From Paracoccus aerius (GTDB lineage: Bacteria > Pseudomonadota > Alphaproteobacteria > Rhodobacterales > Rhodobacteraceae): a DNA stretch of 64,000 nucleotides. The DNA lies in contig NZ_BNCL01000009.1 in assembly GCF_014656455.1 (NCBI RefSeq), positions 86,037 to 150,036 on the forward strand, given 5' to 3'. Under the pieces are notes generated by a model. The model was given only the letters and a program-made list of their open reading frames with translations. It searched no databases and was not told the origin of the DNA. Numbering within the stretch: position 1 is the first letter of the stretch; each line of letters begins with the position of its first letter. Of this stretch, positions 18,966 to 28,380 are shown piece by piece. Made by a program: the position numbers and the translations under genes.

Positions 18966-20059
18966 GCGCCCCTCCGGTCGGCCTTGAAGCGGCCAAGGCT
19001 GTCGATCACGCGAGTGACGCCCTCCTCGTCGCCGACCGTGATGCGCAGGGCGGCGGGCAGGCCATAGCTGGACACGCGGCGCACAAGGATGCCGTCGGCG
19101 CGCAACGCGGCATCCGCGGCCTCGGCCTCGGGCGCGTCGGCAAAGCGGGCCAGCACGAAATTGGCGAAGCTTTCGTCGCAGCCGATGCCCATCTGGATCA
19201 GCGAATTGCGCAGCCGTTCCCGCATCCGGGCGTTGAGGTCGGCGCAATGGTCGCGGAAGGCGGTGTCGCGGATCGCGGCCTCGGCAGCGGCCATCTGGGC
19301 GTTCGACAGGTTGAAGGGCTGCCGAATGCGGTTCAGCACGTCGATGATCTGGCGGCTGGCATAGCCCCAGCCGATCCGCAGCCCGCCCAACCCGTGGATC
19401 TTGGAAAACGTGCGGGTCATGATCACATTCGAATGCCGGTCCACAAGCCCCGCGCCCCCATCGGCACCGGCCGCAAACTCGGTATAGGCGCCGTCATGGA
19501 CCAGCAGCACCGATTGCGGCAACCCATCCACCAGGCGCTGAACCTCGTCCTGGGTCAGCATCGTGCCGGTGGGGTTGGCGGGATTGGCGATGAAAACCAC
19601 GCGCGTCCGGTCCGTCACGGCGGCCAGGATGGCGTCGATGTCGATCCGCCGCTCGGCCTCGGGGACGGTGACGGGTGCCGCGCCGACCATCCGCGCCAGG
19701 ATCGGATACATGGAAAAGCCATGTTCCGTCGTGATGACTTCATCCCCCGCGCCCGCAAAGGCATGGACCACGAACTGCAAGACCTCATCCGACCCCACAC
19801 CGCAGATGATCCGGTCGGGGTCCAGGCCGTGAACCTCGCCAATGGCCCGGCGCAGGGGGGCGTGGTCGGTGTTGGGGTAGCGATGCAGGTCATCCGCCGC
19901 CGCGGCATAGGCGGCCCGCGCCGCGTCGCTGCAACCCAGTGGGTTTTCGTTCGAGGACAACTTCAGCACCGTATCGCGCCCCGCCAGCCTGCTTTCGCCG
20001 CTGACATAAAGCGCAATGTCCATGATGCCGCGTTTGGGGGTGATCTGCGTCATGTTCAT
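18962..20059 (-). CDS. hisC: Histidinol-phosphate aminotransferase
   Basis: PLP enzyme that transaminates imidazole acetol phosphate in histidine synthesis and often aromatic keto acids too. 365 residues: KLSSNENPLGCS at the N-terminus, RYPNTDHAPLR, GVGSDEVLQFV, FIANPANPTGT, and TRTFSKIHGLGGLRIGW with the PLP-binding Lys. Linkage to the prephenate dehydrogenase gene supports a role in tyrosine/phenylalanine supply. Confidence 0.93.
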   Translation of the reverse strand: MNMTQITPKRGIMDIALYVSGESRLAGRDTVLKLSSNENPLGCSDAARAAYAAAADDLHRYPNTDHAPLRRAIGEVHGLDPDRIICGVGSDEVLQFVVHAFAGAGDEVITTEHGFSMYPILARMVGAAPVTVPEAERRIDIDAILAAVTDRTRVVFIANPANPTGTMLTQDEVQRLVDGLPQSVLLVHDGAYTEFAAGADGGAGLVDRHSNVIMTRTFSKIHGLGGLRIGWGYASRQIIDVLNRIRQPFNLSNAQMAAAEAAIRDTAFRDHCADLNARMRERLRNSLIQMGIGCDESFANFVLARFADAPEAEAADAALRADGILVRRVSSYGLPAALRITVGDEEGVTRVIDSLGRFKADRRGA

Positions 20060-20152
20060 ATCCTTTGCGCGCCCCGTCTAGTCGATCGCGGTGCGCCGAG
20101 GAAGTGTCATGCGCGGGAAATCCGGCAGCCGTGGCCGCCGGATGTCACTGGG

Positions 20153-21379
20153 TCAATGCATCCCCACCAGTGGCTTGCCGTTCTGCAGGTGGCGCATCGC
20201 AAGCTTGCGTGCCATGCGGCCGCTTGCCAGTTCCCGCGCCGAGGGCGGCAGGCTGGTAGGCCGCTCCAGTTCCGGGAACAGGGCAAAGATCTCTGCCCTG
20301 GCGGCATGGCCCACGCCGCGCAGCGCCTGCGGACCGGTATAGAGCGACTCGGTCTCGGTCCCGTTGGCGAAGACGATCTCGTGCCGGTCGAACAGGATGT
20401 GGAAATATTCGACGGTTTCCAGATCGTCCGCGATGTCGATCCCCTCAAGCGGCAGAAGCTGCTTGGCGGCGACCAGAACCTCGGGTGCGCCGAACATGCG
20501 CTGCGCGATGGCAGACCGGACCAGGATCCGGTGCTGCGGCGACACCAGCAGCGCCTGTGCCGGAAGGTTCGCGCCGAGCGCACCCGGCGCGATCCGGATC
20601 GGGCGCAGGTTCGGCTGGGCCCGCAACCGTTCCGCCGGCAAGGCCACATGCCCGACCCAGCGGACGGGCTGAGTGGCGTTGTCGCGCGTCACGACCAATG
20701 TGCCGACCGAAAGATCCTCGACCGCGACAAGACCGTCCGTCGTCAGGATCATCGTCCCGCGCAGGAAGCAGGGGACGACCTCTGCGTCGTCAAGGGGCAG
20801 GGTGCCGTTGGGGTTGTAGTTGAGGTTCAGAACGGCCGTGTTCAGCGTCTGCTGGGCCAGGTTCGTCACAGCCGTCGTGACAGGCCCCAAAACTGCGCCC
20901 AGTGCCGGGATGCCCGCCAAGGTCCCACCGATATCGTTGAGCGGCACGACGACCGGCGAAAGATTGATGCCCACCAGGCTGAAATCCACGACGACACTGA
21001 GGCGGTCCTGGCTGAGGGGAATGTCAGACAGCATGAAGGCCTGATCGGCTTCATCGACATAAAAGCCGACGTCCACAGGATTCAAGCGAACGCCGATGCT
21101 GCCGAGCAGACCCACATTCGTGGTCACCCGGGCGGTGGTCAGCTGTCCGGTTCCGGCAAAGGTTCCGCTGTCGACGGTGGTGCCTTCCTCGTCAACAAGG
21201 GACAGCGTGTCGCCGCGATCAAGTGTCGTGGCCGAGTTTGCCTCGACATCATAACGGTCAAACTCGGCACTGGGGCTGAGATCGCTGAAGTTGAGAACGA
21301 AGGTCGGGGGAAGCTGGACGACCGGCGTGGTCGCCTCGAGGTCGATAACGGCGTTTGGCACCGCAGTAGTGTAGGGCAT
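20153..21379 (-). CDS. Hint (Hedgehog/intein) domain-containing protein
   Basis: 408 residues. The first 230 form a beta-rich region without a clear family. Then VPCFLRGTMILTTDGLVAVEDLSVGTLV (given here only as landmarks PCFLRGTMI and VEDLSVG) begins a Hint_2 domain with the nucleophile Cys; LLVSPQHRILV supplies the second-block His, and the domain ends in YFHILFDRHEIVFANGTE. In Rhodobacteraceae such proteins are common, often secreted; self-cleavage is a property of the fold but not shown here. No Asn-Cys splice junction at the end, so not a self-excising intein. ATG at 21379 has AAGGAA upstream. Confidence 0.82.
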   Translation of the reverse strand: MPYTTAVPNAVIDLEATTPVVQLPPTFVLNFSDLSPSAEFDRYDVEANSATTLDRGDTLSLVDEEGTTVDSGTFAGTGQLTTARVTTNVGLLGSIGVRLNPVDVGFYVDEADQAFMLSDIPLSQDRLSVVVDFSLVGINLSPVVVPLNDIGGTLAGIPALGAVLGPVTTAVTNLAQQTLNTAVLNLNYNPNGTLPLDDAEVVPCFLRGTMILTTDGLVAVEDLSVGTLVVTRDNATQPVRWVGHVALPAERLRAQPNLRPIRIAPGALGANLPAQALLVSPQHRILVRSAIAQRMFGAPEVLVAAKQLLPLEGIDIADDLETVEYFHILFDRHEIVFANGTETESLYTGPQALRGVGHAARAEIFALFPELERPTSLPPSARELASGRMARKLAMRHLQNGKPLVGMH

Positions 21380-21514
21380 GTTGTCTTCCTTTGGGCAGAC
21401 TCGGTCGCGCGACCGAATCGATAAGGGGATCGCGAGAAACATGCGGACGAGTAAATGGACATATTAACTAAGCTTAACCAAATCGCGGAACGCAAATCCT
21501 TTCTTGGCCTTGAA

Positions 21515-21546
21515 ATGAAAAAGGCCGCACCCCGAGGGATGCGGCC
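21515..21546 (-). terminator. Rho-independent terminator of rpsD
   Basis: GGCCGCA (21523-21529) pairs with TGCGGCC (21540-21546). Read on the minus strand the hairpin follows the rpsD stop by 24 bases and ends in TTTTTCATTT. Confidence 0.87.
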
Positions 21547-21570
21547 CGATCTTGCTGTAGAACCGAAGGA

Positions 21571-22191
21571 TCAGTTCTTGGCGTAGTATTCGACGACCAG
21601 GTTCGGCTCCATCACGACGGCATAGGGCACGTCGCCCAGGGCCGGGGTGCGCACGAAGGTCGCGGTCATCTTGTTGTGGTCCACTTCCAGGTAGTCCGGA
21701 ACATCACGCTCGGTCAGGCCGACGGCCTCCAGCACGATGGCCAACTGGCGCGAACGTTCGCGGATGGCGATGACGTCGCCTTCCTTGACGCGGTAGGACG
21801 CGATGTTGACGCGCTGGCCGTTCACGGTGATGTGGCCGTGGTTCACGAACTGGCGGGCAGCCCAGATGGTCGCGACGAACTTGGCGCGGAAGACGACGGC
21901 GTCCAGGCGGCGCTCCAGCAGGCCGACCAGGTTTTCGCCCGTGTCGCCCTTGACGCGTTCGGCTTCGGCATAGATGCGGCGGAACTGCTTTTCGGTCAGG
22001 TCGCCGTAATAGCCCTTCAGCTTCTGCTTGGCGCGCAGCTGGGTGCCGAAGTCGGACAGTTTGTTCTTGCGGCGCTGACCGTGCTGGCCGGGGCCGTATT
22101 CGCGGCGGTTGACCGGGGATTTGGCGCGGCCCCAGATGTTCTCGCCCATGCGGCGGTCAAGCTTGTACTTGGCAGAGGTGCGTTTCGTCAC
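21571..22191 (-). CDS. rpsD: 30S ribosomal protein S4
   Basis: Primary 16S-binding protein that starts assembly of the small-subunit body. 206 residues, normal length. [14 protein letters not shown] and [18 protein letters not shown] at the N-terminus, then the S4 RNA-binding domain with [31 protein letters not shown]. The start is GTG at 22191, supported by AAGGAGAT 6 bases upstream and by the family N-terminus [16 protein letters not shown]. The N-terminal Cys-zinc site of some S4 proteins is absent. Single-gene transcript with its own terminator. Confidence 0.96.
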   Translation of the reverse strand: MTKRTSAKYKLDRRMGENIWGRAKSPVNRREYGPGQHGQRRKNKLSDFGTQLRAKQKLKGYYGDLTEKQFRRIYAEAERVKGDTGENLVGLLERRLDAVVFRAKFVATIWAARQFVNHGHITVNGQRVNIASYRVKEGDVIAIRERSRQLAIVLEAVGLTERDVPDYLEVDHNKMTATFVRTPALGDVPYAVVMEPNLVVEYYAKN

Positions 22192-22327
22192 CGCTGATCT
22201 CCTTCATTGCATTATCGAAGGGCGTTGTCCTTTGGCCGTGATCTTGCGATCTGGCCCGACAGGATTCCCCTTGCGGGGTCCACCAACACCAATGGAAGCG
22301 GCGCTTATAGACGCAGCCGCGCCGCTG

Positions 22328-23434
22328 TCAAGTCAAGGATCCGTCGGGTTCGAAGAAATGCGCAAGGGGCAGGGCGGCGGCCCCCAGGATGCGGGCGCTG
22401 CGGGCCAAGCTGCCTTCCAGGATCCTCGGACGGTCGATGCCTGCCGCGGGAAGGCTTGCCATCTCGGCGCGCGTCGCCTCGGTCAGCGAACGGCGTGTCG
22501 CCGGCGGAACGGCCCCGTCGATCACCACGACCGGAATGTCCAGAAGCGCCGTCGCGGCCAGGGCCGAGAAGGCCAGGGCCTGGGCGGATTCTTCGATCCA
22601 GGGTCGCTCGACCTCGGCAGGCACCACCCAGCCGGAATCGTCCGGCGGCAGCGAATGACCCAGCCGTGCCTCGAGCGTGGAAACCGAAGCGACGTCCAGC
22701 AACTGTCGCCCGCCCGGCACCGGCATCGAGCCGAGCGCCCCGGCGTTGCGCGCCGGGCCGACCCGCAGCCGGCCGTCCAGGACCACTCCGCCGCCGGCAA
22801 AGTGCGCGACGTAGAGATGCACGAAATCCGGTGGAAGGGACAGCCGCCCGAAGATCAGTTCGGCCGCGCAGGCCGTGCTTGCATCGTTCTCTAGGAATAC
22901 CTGAAAGGGCAGCTCCTCGGCCAGCCGGGCGGCAAGGTCGAAGTCGTGCCAGTCCGCCATCTCGGCGCCCCAGTCCCAGAGGCGAAAGGGCGTAGCCACG
23001 CCAAGCCCAGCGATTCGAGTGGGGTCTGGCACGGAAGCAAGGATCGTGGCGATGCCATGGCGCGCAAAGGCGATGATCCGATCGGGGGTGGGATGGGCAT
23101 ATATCTCTTGCCGGTGGATCTTTATCGCCCCGGTGAAATCCACCAGGGCGAGTTCGACCAGGCGGCGGCCCAGTTTCAGGCCCAGGAACAATGCCCCTCC
23201 GGGTGCCAGGGACAGCGGGGTGGACGGCTGGCCGACCTTGCCCCGAACGACCGCGCCTTCATCCAGGAAACCATTTTGGATCAATTTCCTGGTCTGGTTC
23301 GTGATGGCTTGCGGCGAAAGCCCCGTTGCTTGGGCAAGCGCGGCGCGCGGAAGGGGCCCGCGCCTGCGGATCAGCGACAGGATCAGCCGCTCGTTCCGGC
23401 TGAGGTCCAACCGATCGCGTGGGTCATTCAGCAT
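22328..23434 (-). CDS. ROK-family transcriptional regulator
   Basis: 368 residues. Winged-helix N-terminus (NERLILSLIRRRGPLPRAALAQ, two residues cut at the edges; LSPQAITNQTRKLIQNGFLDE) followed by a ROK sugar-kinase-like domain (FLGLKLGRRLVELALVD, GLGVATPF, FLENDASTACAAE, GNAGALG replaced by ARNAGALGSMP). No zinc-binding CxCGxxGC motif is evident in the C-terminal half. Divergent from frcBCA, so very probably the repressor or activator of that transporter, responding to its sugar. Confidence 0.86.
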   Translation of the reverse strand: MLNDPRDRLDLSRNERLILSLIRRRGPLPRAALAQATGLSPQAITNQTRKLIQNGFLDEGAVVRGKVGQPSTPLSLAPGGALFLGLKLGRRLVELALVDFTGAIKIHRQEIYAHPTPDRIIAFARHGIATILASVPDPTRIAGLGVATPFRLWDWGAEMADWHDFDLAARLAEELPFQVFLENDASTACAAELIFGRLSLPPDFVHLYVAHFAGGGVVLDGRLRVGPARNAGALGSMPVPGGRQLLDVASVSTLEARLGHSLPPDDSGWVVPAEVERPWIEESAQALAFSALAATALLDIPVVVIDGAVPPATRRSLTEATRAEMASLPAAGIDRPRILEGSLARSARILGAAALPLAHFFEPDGSLT

Positions 23435-23457
23435 GGGACTGCCTCCTGAAACGCATT

Positions 23458-23470
23458 AATCAACATGATT
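23458..23470. promoter_or_regulatory. Candidate operator and promoter between ROK gene and frcB
   Basis: AATCA-ACA-TGATT is a 5-bp inverted repeat in the 118-base divergent gap. A consensus -35 hexamer TTGACA for frcB follows at 23477-23482; no good -10 stands at the standard distance, as usual for activator-dependent or carbon-controlled promoters. Assignment as the ROK binding site is inference from location and symmetry. Confidence 0.45.
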
Positions 23471-23552
23471 GACTTATTGACAAGAAGAAACGCTTCATGC
23501 TTTCTGAAATGGCAGGGCGGAGGAGGTGCCGCCATTCGGAGGAGTTATCGGA

Positions 23553-24581
23553 ATGATCATCAAGTCTTCGCTTCGCTTGTCGCTGGCCGCGTCCGTTCTG
23601 GCCATGTCGGCAGGCTTTGCCGCCGCGCAGGATCCGGTCAAGGCCTGCATCATCACCAAGACCGACATCAACCCGTTCTTCGTCAAGATGAAGGAAGGCG
23701 CGACCGCCAAGGCGCAGGAACTGGGCATCGAGCTGATGAGCTTTGCCGGCAAGATCGACGGCGACCATGAAACGCAGCAGCAGGCCATGGAAAGCTGCAT
23801 CGCCGCGGGCGTGAAGGGCATCCTGATCACCGCGTCCGACACCAAGGCCATCACCGAATCCGTCAAGCAGGCGCGCGATGCAGGCATCCTCGTCATCGCG
23901 CTTGACACGCCGCTGGACCCGATCGACGCAGCGGATGCGACCTTCGCCACCGACAACCGCGAGGCGGGCCGCCTGATCGGTGCCTGGGCCGCCGGCAAGA
24001 TGGGAGCCGAGGCCGAGAACGCCAAGATCGCGATGCTGGATCTGTCGGCCAGTGCGCCGTCGGTCGATGTTCTTCGCGACCAGGGCTTCCTGGAAGGCTT
24101 CGGCATCGACGTGAAGGACAACAACGTGATCGGTGACGAGGAAGACCCCCGCATCGTCGGCCATGACGTCACCTCGGGCAACGAGGAAGGCGGCCGCCAG
24201 GCGATGGAGGCGCTGATGCAGAAGGATCCGGGCATCAACCTGGTCTATACCATCAACGAACCCGCTGCCGCCGGGGCCTATGAGGCGCTGAAATCCTTTG
24301 GCATGGAAGGCAACGTGACCATCGTGTCGGTCGATGGCGGCTGTCCCGGCGTCGAAAACGTCAAGGCCGGCGTGATCGGCGCGACCTCGCAGCAGTATCC
24401 GCTGAAGATGGCCTCCATGGGGATCGAGGCGATCGCGGCCTTCGCCAAGGACGGCACCAAGCCGCAGGTAAGCGAGGGTCTGGATTTCACCGATACCGGC
24501 GTGAACCTGGTCACCGACCAGCCGGTCGAAGGCGTCTCCTCGATCAGCGTCGAGGAAGGCCTGGCCCAGTGCTGGGGCTGA
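23553..24581 (+). CDS. frcB: Sugar ABC transporter substrate-binding protein (FrcB-like)
   Basis: 342-residue periplasmic binding protein. Signal peptide ([20 protein letters not shown]), then a type-1 periplasmic fold of the ribose/fructose group: [65 protein letters not shown]. These resemble rhizobial FrcB (fructose, ribose, mannose). Ligand inferred from similarity. ATG at 23553 has GGAGGAG upstream. First gene of frcBCA-kinase. Confidence 0.85.
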   Translation: MIIKSSLRLSLAASVLAMSAGFAAAQDPVKACIITKTDINPFFVKMKEGATAKAQELGIELMSFAGKIDGDHETQQQAMESCIAAGVKGILITASDTKAITESVKQARDAGILVIALDTPLDPIDAADATFATDNREAGRLIGAWAAGKMGAEAENAKIAMLDLSASAPSVDVLRDQGFLEGFGIDVKDNNVIGDEEDPRIVGHDVTSGNEEGGRQAMEALMQKDPGINLVYTINEPAAAGAYEALKSFGMEGNVTIVSVDGGCPGVENVKAGVIGATSQQYPLKMASMGIEAIAAFAKDGTKPQVSEGLDFTDTGVNLVTDQPVEGVSSISVEEGLAQCWG

Positions 24582-24593
24582 CCATCGACATCC

Positions 24594-24622
24594 GGGCGGC
24601 TGCACCCGCGGCCGCCCTTTTC
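24594..24622 (+). terminator. Hairpin between frcB and frcC (attenuator-type)
   Basis: GGGCGGC (24594-24600) pairs with GCCGCCC (24611-24617), followed by TTTTCT. It lies in the 59-base gap after frcB; partial termination here would give more binding protein than membrane parts, a common arrangement in ABC operons. Confidence 0.6.
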
Positions 24623-24640
24623 TGAACCCCGGAGGGCCCG

Positions 24641-25696
24641 ATGTCTGACACCCCCGACCCCGTGGTCGCGCGCAATCCGTCCGAGAAAGTCGCGAGCTTC
24701 GATCATCATTCGCGCGGCGCGCTTGACCGGGTGCAGCATTTCCTGCACCGCTATCCCACCATGGTCCCGGTCATCGTGCTGGTGCTGTCGGTGCTGGCCT
24801 TCGGGCTGATCTCGCCCAACTTCTTCTCGGCCTTCAACCTGTCGCTGATCCTGCAGCAGGTGGCGGTCGTGGGCACGCTGGCGGCTGCGCAGTCGCTGGT
24901 GATCCTGACCGCAGGGATCGACCTGTCCGTCGGGGCCGTCATGGTGATGGTGTCGGTCATCATGGGCAAGCTGTCGGTGGACTTCGGCATCCCGGTGCCC
25001 ATCGCGATCCTGATCGGCCTGGCCGTGGGCGGTGCGACGGGCGCGTTGAATGGCGCGCTTGTGACGCGGCTGAAGCTGCCGCCCTTCATCACGACGCTGG
25101 GCACCTGGAATATCTTCCTTGCGTTGAATTATTACCTGTCGAACCGCGAAACGATCCGCAGCCAGACCCTGGATGCCGAGGCGCCGCTGCTGAAGTTCTT
25201 TGGCGAACGCTTCAACCTGGGCGGCGCCGTCCTGACCTATGGCGTCTTGCTGATGATCCTGGTCTTTGCGGTTCTGTGGTACGCGTTGAACCACACGGCC
25301 TGGGGGCGACGGGTCTATGCCGTGGGCGACGATCCCGAGGCTGCGGCCCTTGCCGGCATCCAGACCAAGCGCGTGCTGATGTCGGTCTATATCGTGTCGG
25401 GCGCGATCTGCGCGCTTGCCGCCTGGTCGTCGATCGGCCGGGTGGGGTCGGTCAGCCCAACCTCGTTCTTCGAGGCGAACCTTGAATCCATCACGGCTGT
25501 CGTGATCGGGGGCATCTCGCTGTTCGGGGGGCGCGGGTCGATCCTGGGGCCGCTGATCGGTGCGCTTATCGTGGGCGTCTTCAACTCGGGGCTGCGACTG
25601 GCCGGCGTTGACGTGCTGTGGCAGCTGTTCGCGACAGGCTGGCTGATCATCGTCGCCGTCGCCATTGACCAATGGATCAGGAAAATCTCGTCATGA
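24641..25696 (+). CDS. frcC: Sugar ABC transporter permease (FrcC-like)
   Basis: 351-residue membrane protein of the ribose/xylose permease family with about ten helices. AAAQSLVILTAGIDLSVGAV is the family core (given as AQSLVILTAGIDLSVGA), followed by NGALVTRLKLPPFITTLGT and the EAA-like VIGGISLFGGRGSILG that contacts the ATPase. Overlaps the ATPase gene by 4 bases (ATGA). Confidence 0.9.
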   Translation: MSDTPDPVVARNPSEKVASFDHHSRGALDRVQHFLHRYPTMVPVIVLVLSVLAFGLISPNFFSAFNLSLILQQVAVVGTLAAAQSLVILTAGIDLSVGAVMVMVSVIMGKLSVDFGIPVPIAILIGLAVGGATGALNGALVTRLKLPPFITTLGTWNIFLALNYYLSNRETIRSQTLDAEAPLLKFFGERFNLGGAVLTYGVLLMILVFAVLWYALNHTAWGRRVYAVGDDPEAAALAGIQTKRVLMSVYIVSGAICALAAWSSIGRVGSVSPTSFFEANLESITAVVIGGISLFGGRGSILGPLIGALIVGVFNSGLRLAGVDVLWQLFATGWLIIVAVAIDQWIRKISS

Positions 25697-26466
25697 CCCA
25701 GCCGCTTCTCTATGCCCGCAACCTGGTCAAGCGCTATGGCCGCGTGACCGCCCTGGACCATGCCGACTTCGATCTGTACCCGGGCGAAATCCTGGCCGTG
25801 ATCGGTGACAACGGCGCGGGGAAATCCAGCCTGATCAAGGCGATTTCGGGCGCGGTCCAGCCCGACGAGGGCGAAATCCGCCTGGACGGCCAGCCGGTTA
25901 GCTTCGCCAGCCCGCTCGAGGCGCGCAAGGCGGGGATCGAGACCGTTTACCAGACGCTGGCCTTGTCGCCTGCCCTGTCGATCTCGGACAACATGTTCAT
26001 GGGCCGCGAGATCAGGCGCGGCGGCATCATGGGCAAGTGGTTCGGGATGCTGGACAAGCCGTCAATGGATGCCTTTTCGCGCCAGAAGCTGTCGGAACTG
26101 GGCCTGATGACGATCCAGAACATCAACCAGCCGGTCGAGACCCTGTCCGGCGGTCAGCGCCAGGGCGTTGCCGTCGCCCGCGCCGCGGCCTTTGGCAGCC
26201 GCGTCATCATCCTGGACGAACCGACGGCAGCGCTTGGCGTCAAGGAAAGCCGCCGCGTGCTGGACCTGATCCTGGACGTGCGGTCGCGCGGCATTCCCAT
26301 CGTCCTTATCAGCCACAACATGCCCCATGTCTTCGAGGTGGCAGACCGCATCCACATCCACCGCCTTGGCCGGCGCCTTTGCGTCATCAATCCCAAGGAA
26401 CACACGATGTCCGATGCCGTGGCCTACATGACGGGCGCGCGGGTGCCGGAAGGCATTGCGGCATGA
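25693..26466 (+). CDS. frcA: Sugar ABC transporter ATP-binding protein (FrcA-like)
   Basis: 257 residues with a single nucleotide-binding domain, unlike RbsA/XylG which have two; this matches FrcA. Walker A IGDNGAGKSSLIKAI, Q-loop YQTLAL, signature LSGGQRQGVAVARA, Walker B VIILDEPTAALGVKES and switch SHNMPHVFEVADRI. ATG at 25693 overlaps the frcC stop; an ATG at 25672 would add 7 residues inside frcC and is less likely. Its own stop overlaps the kinase ATG. Confidence 0.92.
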   Translation: MTQPLLYARNLVKRYGRVTALDHADFDLYPGEILAVIGDNGAGKSSLIKAISGAVQPDEGEIRLDGQPVSFASPLEARKAGIETVYQTLALSPALSISDNMFMGREIRRGGIMGKWFGMLDKPSMDAFSRQKLSELGLMTIQNINQPVETLSGGQRQGVAVARAAAFGSRVIILDEPTAALGVKESRRVLDLILDVRSRGIPIVLISHNMPHVFEVADRIHIHRLGRRLCVINPKEHTMSDAVAYMTGARVPEGIAA

Positions 26467-27146
26467 CGGCGGGGGAAGGGGGGCGTCGCCCCCAATCCTT
26501 CGAACTTCCCCCCGGATATTTCGACACGGAAGATGGCCGGCACTTGCTGGCGCGGATCCGGGGGCTGCAGGGCGCCCGGGTTCTGGTTGCGGTGGCAGGG
26601 GCGCCGGGGTCGGGCAAGTCGACCCTGGCCGAGGCGGTGGCGGCAAGGCTGGACGATGCCGTGCTGGTGCCGATGGACGGCTTTCACCTGGACAACCGGG
26701 TCTTGTCCGCGCGGGACTTGCTGGCGCGCAAGGGTGCGGTTGAGACCTTCGATTCGGAAGGCTTCGCGGCCTTGGTCGAGCGCCTGGCGGTGCCGAACAG
26801 CGAGGTCATCTTTCCTGTATTCGACCGCGACCGAGAAATCGCGGTTGGCGGCGCGGGAGTCGTCATGCCGCACCATCGCATCGTCGTGATCGAAGGCAAT
26901 TACCTGCTGCTGGATGCCGCACCCTGGAACAGGCTGCGCTACGACCTGACGATCTTCCTGGATGTTCCGGTGCCCGAACTGGAGCGTCGTCTGGCTGCAC
27001 GCTGGCAGGGTCTTGGCAAGGATGCGGACCAGGTCGCGGCGCATCTGCGAAACGACCTTGCGAATGCCCGGTGGGTGTCGACGCGGTCGCGCCCCGCCGA
27101 TATCTCAGTCCCGCAGGCTGCGCATCAGGAACCAGGCCAGGGCTGA
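26463..27146 (+). CDS. Nucleoside/sugar kinase-like P-loop protein (FrcK-like)
   Basis: 227 residues of the uridine-kinase/pantothenate-kinase type P-loop fold: VAGAPGSGKSTLAEAVA, VPMDGFHLDN, IVVIEGNYLLLD and a lid region RRLAARW. In rhizobia the fourth gene of frcBCAK encodes such a kinase, with phosphorylation of the imported sugar proposed. ATG overlaps the frcA stop. The C-terminus runs 42 bases into the end of the convergent exporter gene; the last dozen residues (SVPQAAHQEPGQG) look like read-through of a lost stop rather than conserved sequence. Confidence 0.8.
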   Translation: MTAGEGGRRPQSFELPPGYFDTEDGRHLLARIRGLQGARVLVAVAGAPGSGKSTLAEAVAARLDDAVLVPMDGFHLDNRVLSARDLLARKGAVETFDSEGFAALVERLAVPNSEVIFPVFDRDREIAVGGAGVVMPHHRIVVIEGNYLLLDAAPWNRLRYDLTIFLDVPVPELERRLAARWQGLGKDADQVAAHLRNDLANARWVSTRSRPADISVPQAAHQEPGQG

Positions 27147-28325
27147 ACAGATCAGCGTGGCCGTCATTGCCGGGATGGCCGTGCCGTTATAAAGCAGGCC
27201 CACGGGCGCAGCGATCAGGGTCGCGGCGATGGTGGACAGCGCCGCGATGATCGACGCGGCCATACCGGCGATATGGCCCATGCGCTGCAGGGCCAGGGCA
27301 TTCAGGTTGCCGAAGGTCACGCCCGCCATGAAGAAGACGCTGACCGCCCAGAAGAAGAAGGCGGGAAAGCGCAGGCTGTCGGGCAGGACATCCGTCAGCG
27401 TCAGCGCCAGCATCACGGCCGACACGCAGGTCTGCATGACATAGGCCCATTTGGCGATGCGACGCATTCCAAAGCGCATTACGAAGGTGGCGTTCAGCAG
27501 CGTTCCGGCACCGGACAGCAGGGCCATCAGCGCAAACCACATCGGGAAGCTGTCGCCCTTGCCATAAGTCTCGCCGAACAGTTGCTGGGCCGAGGAAAGC
27601 AGCCCGAACATCTGCCCGAAGCCCAGCGTCAGCACCACCGTGCAGAGCATCACCTGCCTGTCGGACAGCACCTCGCGCGCGGCGGCTCTGAGGGGCGCGA
27701 TGCGCAGCGGCCGGCGGGCAGAGGGCGGCAAGGTTTCCTCTTGCCGCAGGCCAAGCCAGGTCGAGCCGATCAGGGCGAACAGGATGAAGGCAACGAAGAC
27801 GCCGTGCCATCCCGAAAACCAGATGATGCCTGCGCCGATGGACGGGGCAAGTGCCGGGATCAGGATGAAGACCATCATCACGAAGCTGGAGATGCGGGCC
27901 ATTTCGCGGCCCTCGTAAAGGTCGCGGATCAGCGCCATGCCGACGATCCGCGGACCTGCGGCCCCAAGGCCCTGGACGAAGCGGGCGGCCAGCAGGAACT
28001 CGATGGAATCGGCGAAAAGCGCTGCGATCGTTGCGGCGATGTAGACCACCGCACCCAGATAGATCGCCGGCTTGCGGCCGATGGCGTCCGAGATCGGGCC
28101 GGCGAACAGCGTTCCGATGCCCATGCCCGCCATGAAGGCCGTCAGGATCAACTGGGCGCGGTTGACGTTGTCTGGCGTCAGTTCGGCGGCGATGTCGGGC
28201 AGCGCCGGCAGCATCGCATCGATCGAAAAGGCGACCGTCGCGAATAGGAAGGCCAGCATCGCCACGAACTCGGGCAGCGGCAGGCGGCGCGGCGCGGCAC
28301 CGGCATCAGGGGCAGTCACGGACAT
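27105..28325 (-). CDS. Bcr/CflA-type multidrug efflux MFS transporter
   Basis: 406 residues, twelve helices. FSIDAMLPALPDIAAEL, GTLFAGPISDAIGRKPAIYLG (MFS loop 2-3 motif; cited as GPISDAIGRKP), AARFVQGLGAAGPRI and MALIRDLYEGREMAR are hallmarks of the Bcr/CflA proton-drug antiporters (bicyclomycin, sulfathiazole in E. coli). Substrate not predictable. Overlaps convergently with the FrcK-like gene. Confidence 0.88.
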   Translation of the reverse strand: MSVTAPDAGAAPRRLPLPEFVAMLAFLFATVAFSIDAMLPALPDIAAELTPDNVNRAQLILTAFMAGMGIGTLFAGPISDAIGRKPAIYLGAVVYIAATIAALFADSIEFLLAARFVQGLGAAGPRIVGMALIRDLYEGREMARISSFVMMVFILIPALAPSIGAGIIWFSGWHGVFVAFILFALIGSTWLGLRQEETLPPSARRPLRIAPLRAAAREVLSDRQVMLCTVVLTLGFGQMFGLLSSAQQLFGETYGKGDSFPMWFALMALLSGAGTLLNATFVMRFGMRRIAKWAYVMQTCVSAVMLALTLTDVLPDSLRFPAFFFWAVSVFFMAGVTFGNLNALALQRMGHIAGMAASIIAALSTIAATLIAAPVGLLYNGTAIPAMTATLICSALAWFLMRSLRD

Positions 28326-28380
28326 TCAGGGAGCCTTTCGTCAGGCAGCTCCTTTATCCGATAATTGCATTCTGTGCAAG

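Noticed and set aside
20153..21379. Hint-domain protein as an active intein
   Set aside because: No C-terminal His-Asn junction or flanking extein; the protein ends after the domain plus a tail, so splicing is not supported.
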